A stretch of DNA of 6,862 bases from an uncultured Collinsella sp. (GTDB lineage: Bacteria; Actinomycetota; Coriobacteriia; Coriobacteriales; Coriobacteriaceae), in assembly GCA_900752545.1 (NCBI GenBank), contig CAADVS010000059.1:1-6862 (forward strand). Direction: 5' to 3'. Made by a program: the position numbers and the translations under genes. The notes under the pieces are model-generated. The model had not been told where the DNA came from, ran no database searches, and saw only the letters and a program-made list of their open reading frames with translations. The number at the start of each line of letters is the position of its first letter. Position 1 is the first letter of the stretch. This document shows, piece after piece, positions 6,741-6,862 of this stretch.

Positions 6741-6777
6741 AACCTGCCAAAATAAACCTGTCCCTTTTTGGCAGGTT
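6741..6777 (-). terminator. 12-bp hairpin with nested repeats, terminator-like on the minus strand
   Basis: AACCTGCCAAAA (6741-6752) and TTTTGGCAGGTT (6766-6777) are exact reverse complements and form a 12-bp stem around a 13-base loop. Read on the minus strand, the stem is followed by TTATCT, giving TTTT across the stem end, which fits an intrinsic terminator for the gene ending at 6776. The stem includes two bases of that gene's TAA. The loop carries a third copy of the AAACCTG core (6754-6760), so the element may be a recurring intergenic repeat and not only a terminator. Confidence 0.6.
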
Positions 6778-6862
6778 AGATGGTGAATTCGGCGAAGTTG
6801 CGGTCGCCGCCTGCGGTGCCGGCGTCGCCTGTTGCGGCTGCCGGCGCCAACGCGTCGCCGCC
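6776..6862 (-). CDS. C-terminal 28 codons of an unidentified minus-strand gene (5' end outside window)
   Basis: On the minus strand the frame reads from the window edge into a TAA at 6778-6776 and encodes a Gly/Ala/Asp-rich tail (GGDALAPAAATGDAG) ending in NFAEFTI. About 23 of 28 third positions are G or C, matching the codon use of the window better than the competing open frame one base over (about 19 of 28). The low-complexity tail suggests a disordered C-terminus. A terminator-like hairpin begins at the stop codon. The product cannot be named from this fragment. The helicase lies downstream in the same direction, with 116 bases between the two genes. Confidence 0.55.
   Translation of the reverse strand, partial: GGDALAPAAATGDAGTAGGDRNFAEFTI

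Noticed and set aside
1..6862. Mobile elements, CRISPR arrays, tRNA or rRNA genes
   Set aside because: I found no transposase or integrase motif, no regularly spaced direct repeats and no tRNA-like cloverleaf by eye. Weak structured RNAs could be missed without covariance searches.

Overview
This is a high-GC bacterial window. The codons strongly favour G/C in third position: within elp3 and the gene after it, only two sense codons are TTA, CTA or TCA. The gene content and style suggest a gut Actinomycetota of the Coriobacteriia type (Collinsella-like). That taxonomic guess is an inference from composition and protein style, not from a marker gene.

Left part (1-1303, + strand): the 3' end of a membrane protein gene overlaps by 4 bases (ATGA) a gene for a membrane-anchored DUF4097-type beta-repeat protein. 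The second protein has an N-terminal transmembrane anchor, an Asp-rich linker and a ladder of G-S-G-D turns. The pair looks like the end of a cell-envelope operon and is closed by a perfect 13-bp GC-rich hairpin (1351-1382).

Middle part (1390-4188, + strand): a TACAAT box lies 6 bases before the ATG of a bacterial Elp3 (radical SAM plus GNAT enzyme for tRNA wobble-uridine modification), so the message may be leaderless. The Elp3 stop codon directly abuts the ATG of a membrane-anchored, spermidine-synthase-like protein with a SAM-binding Rossmann fold. The two genes form a tight two-gene operon.

Right part (4215-6862, - strand): a convergent gene encodes an 814-residue Lhr-like superfamily 2 helicase that starts at a GTG with a strong Shine-Dalgarno sequence. 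Upstream of it are a possible 22-codon ORF overlapping the helicase start, a 12-bp hairpin with nested repeats that reaches into a stop codon, and the last 28 codons of another minus-strand gene cut by the window edge.

The window is mostly ordinary chromosomal housekeeping content. The points most worth a second look are the elp3/methyltransferase-fold pair, the roughly 90-residue insertion in Elp3, the leaderless arrangement of elp3, the insertion between the two RecA lobes of the helicase, and the layered structure just upstream of the helicase. No mobile element, CRISPR array, tRNA or rRNA was seen.
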